A stretch of DNA of 64,000 nucleotides from CAZNXJ01 sp964577115 (GCA_964577115.1 CAZNXJ010000013.1:93128-157127); one strand, 5' to 3'. Counted from the stretch's first letter, positions 8,548-17,885 are shown. Numbers and translations: made by a program. Notes: generated by a model not told the origin, from the sequence alone.

Positions 8548-9678
8548 TCAGTAGACTCCGACTGTCGTGGTCGCGGCGAATCCGCGATAGGGACGCACGC
8601 CGCTGACCCCGTCCCACGGATATGTTTCGTAGGGCTTTTCCCGCTCGCCCTCGTCGCGTTCCAGGAAACCGGGGACGAAGAACTCCTTCGTGAGCGTCGT
8701 GAGTTTGACGCGCCCGGTCTCGCCATATCCAACGACTGTGTTCGGATCATCGAAGTCGACGACTTCGGTCACAGCACGTGGCTGCGGGGCATAGTAGGTA
8801 ATCTTGTAACCTTCTTCGGCCGTCACCGGCTTGCTGCACGCCAGACCCATCAGCGTGTTGCCGTAGGTCGGCGTCATGTACACGCCGCTCTGCTCGGGCG
8901 GTCCGCCGAGCAGCTCTTCGATCGCGTAGCGCGTCCACTGCGGCGTGAACTCGGTGCCGCCCGAGAAAATCCCGGTGATTCCAATTTCGGGGATGCTGGT
9001 CCCTTTGTCTTCGAGCGCCAGCGCGAGCGCTTCGAGCAGCTTGGGAGTGGCGAACATGCACTTGATATCGTGCCCCGCGGTGAGAATGGTCACCGCCTGA
9101 TCGATCACGTGCTGCTTGTAGGCTTCGAGCTGCTCCATCCAGCCTTTCTTGATCAGCTTAATCACCCACCGCGGGTCGAGATCCAGACAGAAGCAGATGC
9201 CGCCGCGGTGCTGGCAGAGATGTTCGACGGCCAAGCGGAGACGCCGCGGGCCGGACGGGCCGAGCATCAGCCAGTTCGCCCCTTTCGGAAAGTACTTGTC
9301 CGGCAACGTTTCACTGAACATCTCGTAATCGATACGAAAGTCATCGATCACAATCCGGCTCTTCGGAACCCCCGTCGTCCCGCCGGTCTCGAAAACATAG
9401 ATCGGCTTGTCGGCATATCCCTTCGGCACCCAGCGCCGCACCGGTCCCCCGCGCAGCCAGTCGTCCTCGAACAGCGGGAACTTCCGCAAATCGTCGAACG
9501 TCTTGACTTCCTTCAGCGGATCAAACTTCAGCTCGCTCTTCTTGTTCAACCAGAACGGGCAGCCCGTCGATTCGTGAAAATGCCACTGCACGATTTCATA
9601 GGTGTGCTGGTCGAGCTTTTCACGCGCCGACTTCATAAGGGAATTCAGGTCCGGGGAAGGGGAGAGGGTGGAACTCAT
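8548..9678 (-). CDS. LuxE/PaaK-like acyl-activating enzyme
   Basis: A 376-residue member of the LuxE/phenylacetate-CoA-ligase branch of adenylate-forming enzymes. The phosphate-binding loop ETGGTTGVPKSR is at residues 97-108, with downstream GIFSGGTEFTP and TPTYGNTLMG motifs. In luminous bacteria LuxE adenylates a fatty acid and passes it to LuxC through a cysteine near its own C-terminus. I see no cysteine in the last 70 or so residues here, so acyl transfer may go directly to the partner or to CoA. The gap to the LuxC-like gene is 145 bases and contains a GC-rich hairpin (GGCCGC-CGG-GCGGCC at 8514-8528). The enzyme probably activates the carboxylic substrate of this cluster. Confidence 0.75.
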   Translation of the reverse strand: MSSTLSPSPDLNSLMKSAREKLDQHTYEIVQWHFHESTGCPFWLNKKSELKFDPLKEVKTFDDLRKFPLFEDDWLRGGPVRRWVPKGYADKPIYVFETGGTTGVPKSRIVIDDFRIDYEMFSETLPDKYFPKGANWLMLGPSGPRRLRLAVEHLCQHRGGICFCLDLDPRWVIKLIKKGWMEQLEAYKQHVIDQAVTILTAGHDIKCMFATPKLLEALALALEDKGTSIPEIGITGIFSGGTEFTPQWTRYAIEELLGGPPEQSGVYMTPTYGNTLMGLACSKPVTAEEGYKITYYAPQPRAVTEVVDFDDPNTVVGYGETGRVKLTTLTKEFFVPGFLERDEGEREKPYETYPWDGVSGVRPYRGFAATTTVGVY

Positions 9679-9801
9679 GCAATCATCTCGCTTCGGTATG
9701 CTTCAGGGTGGGATGGGCACAACGAGCCGGAAGCAGCGGTGGGCAAAACCGAAGATACTGCGCCCGGGAAGCAGAAACAATCCGGGCACAGCGGTGGAAC
9801 G

Positions 9802-10659
9802 TCACCCCCGCATGCCGTTCAAAGCCGCGAGCACTTTATCGGCCAGAGCCTCGTAGCAGCCAATGTAAAAATGGTCCGCACGCTTCACGACCTGCACCGT
9901 AATCGACTGCTCAGGGCCTGCTGCCGCGCGGATCGCTTCATCGAGGCCGGCGAAGGCGACGCCGCCCTGCTCCAGCTCGCGCTGGCCAAACACGAACGTC
10001 GTGGGCACCGCGAGCTGCCGTGATAGCTCGACGACGTTGTACGTCTCGCCTCCGTACTTATCCAGAAACGCTTCGGCCGTGATCAGCATGGGGAAGGGGA
10101 AGGTCGATTCGAGAACCGCCTGCGGCCGGCCCTGCTCGACGAGCTGCTGCGCTTCGCGCAACAAGTCGCCAAACTCGGCGCTTTTCGGGCCCCATTGGAA
10201 GGCCGAGCGAGAGAGACGCGGCGGAGAAATCGCGACGATGCCCACGACGCGAGGATCGGGCTTTACGGCCTGCGCATAAACGGCTTTGATCGCGCCGAGA
10301 CTGTGGCCGACGAGCACCGCGCGCGAGAAGTGTTCGTCCTCGAGACGATCCAGCCAGGCGGCGATGTCCAGCGTGCCATCGGAAACGGTTTCGTAGGCCG
10401 CGCCGAGCCGCCGTAGGCCGATCGCCGAGCGGCCGATGTAGTACCCGTCGCGCCCGCGTGTGTTGACGCGCAGCACGGAGACGCCCGCGTCGAGCAGCGG
10501 TGGCGTGAGCTCCTCGAAGAGGCCTCCTGCATAAAAATTGCTGCCGGCCCCATGCAGGCAGATCGCGGCGAAATCAAACCGCGGCTCCGCCGCACGCTGC
10601 AGGATGCCATCGAGCCGAATGCCATCGGCCGTGGCGGCTTTCACAAGATCAACTCGCAC
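9802..10659 (-). CDS. Alpha/beta hydrolase, possible LuxD-like thioesterase
   Basis: A 285-residue alpha/beta hydrolase with no signal peptide. The oxyanion region ICLHGAGSNF is near residues 34-43, the nucleophile elbow VGHSLG places Ser120, and a C-terminal KRADHFY supplies the likely catalytic His. The start is GTG with a GAGG five bases before it. Being first in the gene string and 123 bases before a LuxE-like gene, it occupies the place a LuxD-type thioesterase has in luxCDE operons, releasing an acyl chain for reduction. The similarity is at fold and context level only. A plain esterase is equally possible. Confidence 0.7.
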   Translation of the reverse strand: MRVDLVKAATADGIRLDGILQRAAEPRFDFAAICLHGAGSNFYAGGLFEELTPPLLDAGVSVLRVNTRGRDGYYIGRSAIGLRRLGAAYETVSDGTLDIAAWLDRLEDEHFSRAVLVGHSLGAIKAVYAQAVKPDPRVVGIVAISPPRLSRSAFQWGPKSAEFGDLLREAQQLVEQGRPQAVLESTFPFPMLITAEAFLDKYGGETYNVVELSRQLAVPTTFVFGQRELEQGGVAFAGLDEAIRAAAGPEQSITVQVVKRADHFYIGCYEALADKVLAALNGMRG

Positions 10660-11022
10660 GAATCCTCGCCTCTCGCCAAAGTACGCTCGCGTCGCTTTGC
10701 CCCTGCGGCGTTGCTATCTCTTATTTCTATTACTGGGACGTCTTTATAGCTAACCGCCTTCGTCCGGGCAGCGGGGCGCTGAGCGCGTACCGTCTCCGTC
10801 GAAAATGCGTACTCCAGGAATCCAGCCCGCACTGGCGGGCGCGGAAACCCCTCCTACGCTCTGCAACGAAAGGTGGCGTGAGACTCGGGGCGAGACGCTT
10901 GTGCCTCCGCGCAGCCCGCGCGAGGGGCGCGTCACGAAGACGCACTCCTCGCGGTTCTTGTACGCACGCGGATGAGCGTTCGTGCGGTGGCCGCAGCAGA
11001 TTATTGCGCAGGCGAAGTAACG
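10660..11022. other. Intergenic region upstream of the lipid-like gene string
   Basis: No gene is apparent. An AT-rich patch at 10711-10752 stands out from its GC-rich surroundings. On the minus strand it reads with TATAAA and TAATAG hexamers, so it could hold the promoter of the alpha/beta hydrolase and the genes after it. No convincing -35/-10 pair can be fixed by eye. A TGGCGGGC/GCCCGCAC type inverted segment near 10825 is GC-rich and may form a weak hairpin. Confidence 0.3.
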
Positions 11023-11487
11023 CTACTGGGCCGTGTTCGACGGCGCTGTGACGCTGCTGAGCTGCGAGAGAACTTGAAGCACCCCGTTCAGATGGGCCAG
11101 CCGCGGCCCGTAGCGGTCGACAAACTCGTTCAGCATGAAATCGCCGTCGGCAAGCGTCTCTTCGTTTTCGACGATTTCTTCCGTCATGTTACGGAGAAAT
11201 TGCGTCTGCACACGGCTCAGCGTTTCCGCTGCCATCCGGCAATAGCGAGCCAGCTCGGGGTTCGCGTCCTTCCATTGACCCAGTTCGGCCGCCCGCTGGC
11301 GCTGGGCCGCACTGAGGTGCTGGGAGAGATCTTCGAGCAGCTTGTTTTGACGCTCCTGAGCGGCAACCAATTGCCGCAGCAGGGCGACGATCATCCGATC
11401 ATGGTCCCCGACGCTCGGTTCGGGCTGAGTGGAATCAGCCGAGACGTCGATGCGGAAAATTGGCGGGACATGGTGCGGATCGTGCAT
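11023..11487 (-). CDS. Conserved-looking hypothetical protein, helical
   Basis: A 154-residue protein I do not recognise. After a short Pro/His-rich start (MHDPHHVPPIF) it is predicted from its pattern to be almost wholly helical. The stretch RMIVALLRQLVAAQERQNKLLEDLSQHL has heptad spacing consistent with a coiled coil, followed by AELGQWKDANPEL and ETLSRVQTQFLRNMTEE. There is no signal peptide or membrane segment. The ATG at 11487 is chosen over one 51 bases upstream because the extra residues look unrelated, but this is uncertain. It is transcribed away from the helicase pair at 11900. Confidence 0.6.
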   Translation of the reverse strand: MHDPHHVPPIFRIDVSADSTQPEPSVGDHDRMIVALLRQLVAAQERQNKLLEDLSQHLSAAQRQRAAELGQWKDANPELARYCRMAAETLSRVQTQFLRNMTEEIVENEETLADGDFMLNEFVDRYGPRLAHLNGVLQVLSQLSSVTAPSNTAQ

Positions 11488-11899
11488 TCGTTTGTGCTCC
11501 AGGACCAAAGATGAACCTAGTATAAACGAAGCCGTCACGGTGTCGATAAACGGGCAATCGCAGATTTCGGAAGTCGCGCCACCAGCGGTCAGTTCGGCCG
11601 GTTTGTTCCCAGCATGACCGCTCGGGCGGATGTTCCGATCCGGGCCGGTGGAAGGAGCCTCGCTGGGGCGCTCGATCCACCGAGAAGTCCGACGCGCGGC
11701 CCTTCACCTCCTTGCCCGTCTTGCGTGGCTTGCCTCCTTGCCCGAGTTGTGGGGTGGGAAAGCAGGAACCGTCTGCGGAACCGTCAAGGATGCTAAAGTC
11801 CGTTGGCAGGGACGCCGATTTTTTCGACGGGTCGCCGTGGCATATGGCGCAAGCGTACCCACCGCGGAATTCTCTCTTCGAGGCAGCACGCAGGATCGC
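11488..11899. other. Divergent intergenic region
   Basis: 412 bases between a minus-strand hypothetical gene and the plus-strand helicase-partner gene. Open frames cross it on both strands, but none shows recognisable protein sequence. It presumably holds divergent promoters. I see no convincing promoter hexamers, hairpin or repeat. Confidence 0.4.
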
Positions 11900-12442
11900 A
11901 TGACGAGCAGCGGATCGAAATCTTTACCGGCCGTCGGGTTCCTTACGGTCATCGAGCATACCGAACTTGGGCTGACCGGCGGCTATCTGGTGCTCAACAC
12001 CTTGGGCCGCCCGCTCGAGTTTCACTGCACGGCGCCGGTGAAGACCAGCCGAGCGCAGGAAATTTTATACGGACCGACTCTGAAGGATTTTCTCTTCGGC
12101 GAGCAGATTGGACAGACACTGTACGAAAAATCGCAGCTCAAGCCGCTGTTTGTGTGTACGGACGTCGAACCGGCCGTGTCGGTGCGCGAAGTGATCGACG
12201 CTCCGGTTGCACTGCTCCACGCAGCCGCCGGCCGCGCGAGCGACGAACCGGCGGTGGGACGCGTGGCTGCGGCGAGCTCGACGTTTTCCCTGGGCCCCTA
12301 TCGTCTGTCTGTGTCGCCCCGTCACCCGGGAGATCAGCAGCGCATCACCGAGCTGTGGCAGCCGTACGCGGATGACTTTGACTTAACGGAGCCGTTCGAG
12401 CGTATCCGCGAGGCGATCAGCGAAGCGCGGAAGGCAGCCTGA
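11900..12442 (+). CDS. Hypothetical protein coupled to SNF2 helicase
   Basis: A 180-residue protein without signal or membrane segments. It begins with GFLTVIEHTELGLTGGYLVLNTLGRPLEFHC, a beta-rich stretch, followed by KTSRAQEILYG and a mid-region with FGEQIGQTLYEKSQ and FVCTDVEPAVSVRE. I cannot assign a family. Its stop shares a base with the helicase start (TGATG), so the two proteins are very probably made together and may interact. The start at 11900 is chosen because the sequence before it loses protein-like character. Confidence 0.65.
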   Translation: MTSSGSKSLPAVGFLTVIEHTELGLTGGYLVLNTLGRPLEFHCTAPVKTSRAQEILYGPTLKDFLFGEQIGQTLYEKSQLKPLFVCTDVEPAVSVREVIDAPVALLHAAAGRASDEPAVGRVAAASSTFSLGPYRLSVSPRHPGDQQRITELWQPYADDFDLTEPFERIREAISEARKAA

Positions 12443-14187
12443 TGTTGCAGGCGTCCGAAACCATACCGCAGTGGCAACCCGCGTCGCGCCCCAGCATCCA
12501 GTCGTGGGACGTTCAGATTCCGGTCGCCGTGTTTCCTACGGGGTTCACGGCCGGCCTCCAGCGCGGGCTGAAGTTTCAAGTCACTTCCGCAGTGCCCAAA
12601 CCGGCGCGGCCAAAGGCGATTCGACTCGGCATCGGACGGCGCCCGCTGGCTTGTACGAGCTTCCTGTTTCCCGAGGCGCCGGCCAGCACGCCGGCGCCTG
12701 CGCCCGCCGCGCGTCCTGCCGCCGCGCGGCCGGTGACCGCCGACGGGGAACCTCGGAAGTACACGCGCATCAAGCCACCGACCGACGTCGTCAAGCTGCG
12801 CGACCGGCTGTACTACCTCCTTCAGCCGCCCCTCGAGACACTCGTTGCCAGCGGCACGATCGAGTTCCCGTTCCAGCCGTTCCCGTACCAGCTTGAAGGC
12901 ATTGCCTTCCTCTATTCCCGCTTTGCGGCTGTACTGGCCGACGAGATGGGGCTGGGGAAAACCATGCAGTCGATTTCGACGATTCGGCTGCTGCTGCGTT
13001 CCGGGGAACTGCGCCGCGTGCTCCTGATCTGCCCCAAGCCGCTGGTGACCAACTGGCGCCGCGAGTTCGCTCTGTGGGCGCCTGAAATCCCCGTCGCGAT
13101 CATCGAGGGCGAAAGGGAACGACGCCAGTGGCAATGGGTCGATCTTCAGGTTCCCGTGAAGATCGCCAATTACGAACTCCTGATGCGGGACCGCGAGCTG
13201 TTCGAAACGCAAAAGGATCTGCACTTCGACCTGGTGGTGCTCGACGAAGCACAGCGCATCAAGAATCGTTCGAGCACGACGAGCGAAACGGTGCGCTCGA
13301 TTTCGCGTTCGCGTAACTGGGCGTTGACCGGTACGCCCGTCGAGAACAGTCCGGAAGATCTCGTGGGCATCTTTGAGTTTCTCGTGCCGGGGCATTTGCG
13401 CAGCGACATGCCGGCGCGGCGGATGGGCGAGCTGGTCGGTGATTACATTTTGCGACGTACCAAGGATAAGGTGCTGAAGGACCTGCCGCCCAAGATGTTT
13501 CGTGACGCCGAGCTGTCTCTGTCGCCCGAACAGTGGGCGACCTATAAGACGGCCGAAGATCAGGGCGTAATCCGGCTGAGCGAAATGGGCGACGAGCTGA
13601 CGATTCAGCACGTGTTCGAACTCGTGCTGCGACTCAAGCAGATCTGCAATTTTGATCCGGTGACCGGCGCGAGCAGCAAGATGGAGCGTCTTGCGGCTGA
13701 TCTCGAAGAAATTACGCTCAGCGGCCAGAAAGCCATCGTTTTCAGCCAGTGGGTCAGCACGCTGCAAAAGATCCGCGACCGCCTGCCTCAGTACGGGCCG
13801 CTCGAATACCACGGCCGCATTCCCAGTTCGCGGCGCGATCAGATTGTCGACCAGTTTCGCAATGACCCGAAGTCGCGCGTGCTGCTGATGAGCTACGGAG
13901 CGGGCAGCGTTGGCATCAATCTCCAGTTCTGCCAATACGTGTTTCTGTTCGACCGCTGGTGGAATCCGGCCGTCGAGGACCAGGCGGTGAATCGCGCTCA
14001 CCGGATCGGTTCGGCCGGCCCCGTGACGGTCACGCGCATGCTGGCTCTCGACACGATCGAACAGCGCATCAACCAGGTGCTCGAGGAGAAACGCGAGCTG
14101 TTCAATACGATCTTCTCCGAGACCGCTCGGCCCCGCGCCATGGGGCTTACGCACCAGGAAATTTTCGGGCTCTTCAAGCTCAAGTAA
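12442..14187 (+). CDS. SNF2-family DNA-dependent ATPase/helicase
   Basis: A 581-residue SNF2/RapA-type ATPase. Residues 1-130 include a Pro/Ala-rich linker. The motor core follows with Walker A DEMGLGKT at residues 167-174, motif Ia LLICPKPLVTNW, DEAQ box (LDEAQRIKN), motif III LTGTPVENS, and in the second lobe SYGAGSVGINLQ and the motif VI stretch ending QAVNRAHRIGS. The family translocates on duplex DNA and remodels protein-DNA complexes; it does not usually unwind strands. It is coupled to the 180-residue gene before it. There is no sign of a restriction or defence cassette next to it. The role may lie in transcription recycling or repair. Confidence 0.9.
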   Translation: MLQASETIPQWQPASRPSIQSWDVQIPVAVFPTGFTAGLQRGLKFQVTSAVPKPARPKAIRLGIGRRPLACTSFLFPEAPASTPAPAPAARPAAARPVTADGEPRKYTRIKPPTDVVKLRDRLYYLLQPPLETLVASGTIEFPFQPFPYQLEGIAFLYSRFAAVLADEMGLGKTMQSISTIRLLLRSGELRRVLLICPKPLVTNWRREFALWAPEIPVAIIEGERERRQWQWVDLQVPVKIANYELLMRDRELFETQKDLHFDLVVLDEAQRIKNRSSTTSETVRSISRSRNWALTGTPVENSPEDLVGIFEFLVPGHLRSDMPARRMGELVGDYILRRTKDKVLKDLPPKMFRDAELSLSPEQWATYKTAEDQGVIRLSEMGDELTIQHVFELVLRLKQICNFDPVTGASSKMERLAADLEEITLSGQKAIVFSQWVSTLQKIRDRLPQYGPLEYHGRIPSSRRDQIVDQFRNDPKSRVLLMSYGAGSVGINLQFCQYVFLFDRWWNPAVEDQAVNRAHRIGSAGPVTVTRMLALDTIEQRINQVLEEKRELFNTIFSETARPRAMGLTHQEIFGLFKLK

Positions 14188-14298
14188 CCAAAGGCCCGTG
14201 CGGCTGGCTCGCTGGCAATCCGCTCTCGGCTGGTTTACCATCCGAGGCAATGGTTCAGAGCCCCGATTCTTTCACCTTGCAGAGACTGCTGAACTTCC

Positions 14299-15387
14299 AT
14301 GCGCGTTGCCATTCTGTTCCTGGGCGTTGTTGCCTCCACGGTTTTCGCGGCGGCTGCCGACCTTCTGGATCCGGCGGGTATTTCGGCCGTCAATCATCAG
14401 ACGCTAATGCGCTACGTCGATGCCGACGGGCAGACCCAGGAGGTTAACAGCCGGGAGAAATGGATGCTGCGCCGAGCGGCCATTTTGCGAGACATGCAAA
14501 AGGCGATGGGCAAGTTGCCCGACGAATCGCGGCGCGTACCGCTCGAGATGGAAGTTGTCGAAACGCGGGACGAACCGAAGTACACCATGCAGCGCATTCG
14601 CTATACGGCCGAGCCGGATAGTCGTGTCCCCGCATGGCTCATGCTGCCGAAAGGCCAGGAGGGGAAGCGGCCCGCCATGCTGTGCCTGCACCAGACCATC
14701 GGGATTGGCAAGGACGAGCCGGCAGGGCTCGGCGGTTCCACCAACCTGCACTACGCGAAGGAACTCGCTGCGCGCGGCTTCGTCTGCATCGTGCCCGATT
14801 ATCCGTCGTTCGGGGAATACGAGTACGACTTTCATGGTCCGCTGCACACGCAGAACTACGCCAGCGGGACCATGAAGGCGATCTGGAACAACATTCGCGC
14901 CGTCGATCTGCTACAGAGCCTCCCGCAAGTGGACGCGGACCGAATCGGCTGCATCGGCCATTCGCTCGGCGGACACAACAGCTTGTATACCGCGGCATTT
15001 GACGAGCGTCTGAAGGCGGTGGTGACGAGCTGCGGGTTCAACGCCTTCCACCATTACTACGGCGGCAACCTGGCTGGCTGGACCAGCGACCGGTATATGC
15101 CGCTGATTCGCGAGCAATACAAGAACGATCCCGACCAGGTGCCGTTCGACTTCTATGAAGTATTGGCCGCGATCGCACCCCGCGCGATCTTCGTCAATGC
15201 GCCGCTGAGCGACTCGAATTTTGAAGTCACCGGAGTGAAGAAGGTCGAGGAAGCAATTCAGCCGGTATTCAAGCTGCTCGGCGCCGAACAGCAGACGCGC
15301 TTCGAGTACCCGGACGCCGGCCACGACTTCCCGCCCGAGGTGCGCGAAGCCGCGTACAAGTGGCTCGAAGACAAGCTCGGCGGCTAA
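14299..15387 (+). CDS. Secreted alpha/beta hydrolase (dienelactone-hydrolase/acetyl-xylan-esterase type)
   Basis: A 362-residue exported hydrolase. The signal peptide is MRVAILFLGVVASTVFAAAA. The nucleophile elbow is GHSLGG in GCIGHSLGGHN, an Asp is likely in the APRAIFVNAPLSDSN region, and the catalytic His is in PDAGHDFP near the C-terminus. Planctomycetes carry many such periplasmic esterases, used on acylated polysaccharides. It stands alone between the SNF2 gene and mnmG, with a 111-base gap upstream. The substrate is not predictable from the sequence. Confidence 0.85.
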   Translation: MRVAILFLGVVASTVFAAAADLLDPAGISAVNHQTLMRYVDADGQTQEVNSREKWMLRRAAILRDMQKAMGKLPDESRRVPLEMEVVETRDEPKYTMQRIRYTAEPDSRVPAWLMLPKGQEGKRPAMLCLHQTIGIGKDEPAGLGGSTNLHYAKELAARGFVCIVPDYPSFGEYEYDFHGPLHTQNYASGTMKAIWNNIRAVDLLQSLPQVDADRIGCIGHSLGGHNSLYTAAFDERLKAVVTSCGFNAFHHYYGGNLAGWTSDRYMPLIREQYKNDPDQVPFDFYEVLAAIAPRAIFVNAPLSDSNFEVTGVKKVEEAIQPVFKLLGAEQQTRFEYPDAGHDFPPEVREAAYKWLEDKLGG

Positions 15388-15427
15388 CCGGCGTCGCTCC
15401 ACGGCAGGCTCGGTATCGTCCTCCTCG

Positions 15428-17245
15428 TCAGGCGAGATGCGCGAGCAGCAGCGCGATATCGGCCGGCGTGATGCCGCTAATACGGCTCGCCTGAGCTAGC
15501 GTCACGGGCCGAATGCGCGCGAGTTTTTCCTTCGCCTCGCTGCGCAAATGCCCGATCGCGCTGTAGTCGAAGTTGCTCGGGATCCGCTTTTCCGCCAAGC
15601 GTCGCTGACGCTCGACCAGCTGCTGCTGCCGCTGGATATATCCGGCGTATTTTGTGTCGTGAACGACCTGCTCGGCAACGGCCGGCTCGACGTCGGCCAG
15701 TTGCGGGCAGCGCGCCACGATGTCGGACCACTGCACCTCGGTGCGCCGCAAGAGGCGTTCGAGCGGAATGTCGCCCTCGCGGTGCGTGGCGAGCAGCTCC
15801 AGCGTGCGCGCGATCGCGGCCTGTTTACGCTCAAATACCGTCCAGCGCGCGTTATCGACGACACCAACCGATCGGCCAATGGGCGTGAGCCGGCGATCGG
15901 CATTGTCGTGGCGCAATAGCAGCCGATACTCCGCGCGGCTCGTAAACATCCGATACGGTTCGTCCACTCCGCACGTGACCAGGTCGTCGATGAGCACGCC
16001 GATGTATGCCTGATCGCGTCCCAGCACGAGGGGCTCGGCGCCGCGCAATTTCAGCGCCGCGTTAATGCCCGCCATCAGGCCTTGCGCGGCGGCTTCTTCG
16101 TAACCCGTCGTACCATTGATCTGGCCGGCGAGGAACAAGCCGGAGACCGCTTTGGTCTCGAGCCATGGCGTCAATTGATCTGGTGGAGCGTAATCGTATT
16201 CGACGGCGTAGCCGTAGCGCATGATTTGGGCGCGTTCGAGCCCCGGGATATGGCGGAACAGCTCGTCCTGCACATCGCGCGGCAGGCTGGTCGAGATTCC
16301 ATTGACGTAGACTTCCTGGGTGGCTCGTCCTTCGGGTTCGAGAAAAAGCTGGTGCTGAGGCTTGTCTGCGAAGCGAACGACCTTGTCTTCGATGGATGGG
16401 CAGTATCGCGGTCCGCGTGATTCGATCTGACCGCTATACATGGGCGCTCGGTGCAAGTTCGCTCGGATCAGCTCATGCACTTTTTCGTTCGTGTATGTGA
16501 TCCAGCACGGTAGCTGCTCGACGTCGAGCCGCTCGGTGAGAAACGAAAATGGCTGCGGCGAATCGTCGCCCGGCTGCCGCTCGGTACGGCTGTAATCAAT
16601 CGTGCGCCCGTTCAGCCGCGGCGGTGTGCCCGTTTTAAAGCGAGCGAGTTGAAAGCCGAGTCGCGCAAGGGCGCCGCTGATGCCGCGCGTCGTTCCTTCG
16701 CCCGCGCGTCCGCCGGGTGTCTGAGCTTCCCCCGTATGCATGACGGCCTGAAGAAACGTGCCGGTGGTCAGCACCACCGTGCGAGCGCGATAGAGGACAT
16801 CGCCGCGCGCGGCAACGCCGACGATGCGCGGTAGGTTGTCCGGTCCCGCTTCGGTCACCAGGTCCTCGACGACTTCCTGACGCAGAGCGAGATTCGGTTG
16901 GAGTTCAACGAGCCGTTTGATTTCGTTCTGGTACGCCTTTTTGTCGGCCTGAGCCCGGGGGCTATGCATGGCCGGACCTTTGCGCTGGTTGAGCATCCGG
17001 AACTGGATGCCCGTGGCATCGATCGCCTGGCCCATGACGCCGCCGAGCGCATCGATTTCGCGGACGAGCTGCCCTTTGGCGACGCCACCGATCGCCGGAT
17101 TGCAGCTCATCTGGCCGACGGTATCGAGGTTCGTGGTCAGTAGCGCGACCTGAGCGCCCATCCGCGCGGCGGCCAGGGCCGCCTCGGTCCCCGCATGTCC
17201 GGCTCCGACCACGACCACGTCATATTCGTAAATGGATTTGTGCAT
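15428..17245 (-). CDS. mnmG: tRNA uridine-5-carboxymethylaminomethyl modification enzyme MnmG
   Basis: A 605-residue MnmG (GidA), close to the usual length. It has the FAD-binding VVVGAGHAGTEAALAAARMG at the N-terminus, SCNPAIGGVAKGQ, TTGTFLQAVMHTGE, the FLAGQINGTTGYEEAA block and a C-terminal helical domain ending at ISGITPADIALLLAHL. With MnmE it installs the cmnm5 group on wobble uridines of certain tRNAs, using FAD, NADH and methylenetetrahydrofolate. MnmE is not in the window. I place the start at the ATG at 17245 (MHKSIYEYDVV). A frame open further upstream adds 59 basic residues that do not match the family. Confidence 0.97.
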   Translation of the reverse strand: MHKSIYEYDVVVVGAGHAGTEAALAAARMGAQVALLTTNLDTVGQMSCNPAIGGVAKGQLVREIDALGGVMGQAIDATGIQFRMLNQRKGPAMHSPRAQADKKAYQNEIKRLVELQPNLALRQEVVEDLVTEAGPDNLPRIVGVAARGDVLYRARTVVLTTGTFLQAVMHTGEAQTPGGRAGEGTTRGISGALARLGFQLARFKTGTPPRLNGRTIDYSRTERQPGDDSPQPFSFLTERLDVEQLPCWITYTNEKVHELIRANLHRAPMYSGQIESRGPRYCPSIEDKVVRFADKPQHQLFLEPEGRATQEVYVNGISTSLPRDVQDELFRHIPGLERAQIMRYGYAVEYDYAPPDQLTPWLETKAVSGLFLAGQINGTTGYEEAAAQGLMAGINAALKLRGAEPLVLGRDQAYIGVLIDDLVTCGVDEPYRMFTSRAEYRLLLRHDNADRRLTPIGRSVGVVDNARWTVFERKQAAIARTLELLATHREGDIPLERLLRRTEVQWSDIVARCPQLADVEPAVAEQVVHDTKYAGYIQRQQQLVERQRRLAEKRIPSNFDYSAIGHLRSEAKEKLARIRPVTLAQASRISGITPADIALLLAHLA

Positions 17246-17787
17246 TCCGTTGATCTTAGAGTACGCTTGGCGAAAGCGCAAGCGAGGGAATCTGCAGAGG
17301 CCTTTCCCCCGGTTGCCGCGAGCACCTCGGCCTCTCCCCGAGGCCTGATGGCCAGGCACATCGTCCTGGCAGCGATCTTGGCGGACGGGGGTCTTGCCCC
17401 TAACTCTTCGTCGTGAGCTCACTCCAAAGGCTGGGGAGCTCCGATTTGAGCCATCTCGTCGGATACTCGGCCGCGACAGCCGCTCCTGAGCCTTGGTTAG
17501 CCTGGGGATTCGCTCCGTTTTGCTGGCACCTCAGCCCCGCCCTGTGCGGGTCGTCTCGCTGTCACTAACGTATTTTACCGCAACGGCTTAGTGTTACTTC
17601 TTCTCCAGACCTCCCAACCTGCATCATCGCGCTCTCGCTCCTGTCCTTCATCCTGCCGCCCTCCGCCTGCCGACTTTATCGTTCGGGATTTCCAGATCTC
17701 TCTGGCTTCTCAAATGCGGAGGGAATTTTTTTGGATCTGTCGCTGTAAGTGCTTCAGGCAGTGTACTTTGTGTCACAAATATCAATC

Positions 17788-17815
17788 TTGACTCGATTAG
17801 CACGCCGGATATAAT
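17788..17815 (+). promoter_or_regulatory. Near-consensus sigma70-type promoter
   Basis: TTGACT at 17788-17793 and a perfect TATAAT at 17810-17815 are separated by 16 bases. It faces the HTH-receiver gene at 18047, and transcription would begin near 17822. The AT-rich stretch just upstream (around 17765-17787) could serve as an UP-like element. It is the best promoter match I found in the window. Confidence 0.75.
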
Positions 17816-17885
17816 CTGCGCGGTTGGCAAATTCGGTAAAAATGGATGGGCCGGACAAGCTTGCCAGTTCGAAGGATTTTGGGAA

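Noticed and set aside
6957..10659. Calling the Lux-like genes a bioluminescence operon
   Set aside because: No luxA or luxB and no luciferase-like fold occurs in the window. The LuxC-like gene is instead followed by an alcohol dehydrogenase.
12334..14250. A 638-codon open frame on the minus strand opposite the SNF2 gene
   Set aside because: The plus-strand frame has all helicase motifs; the minus frame shows none and is a shadow.
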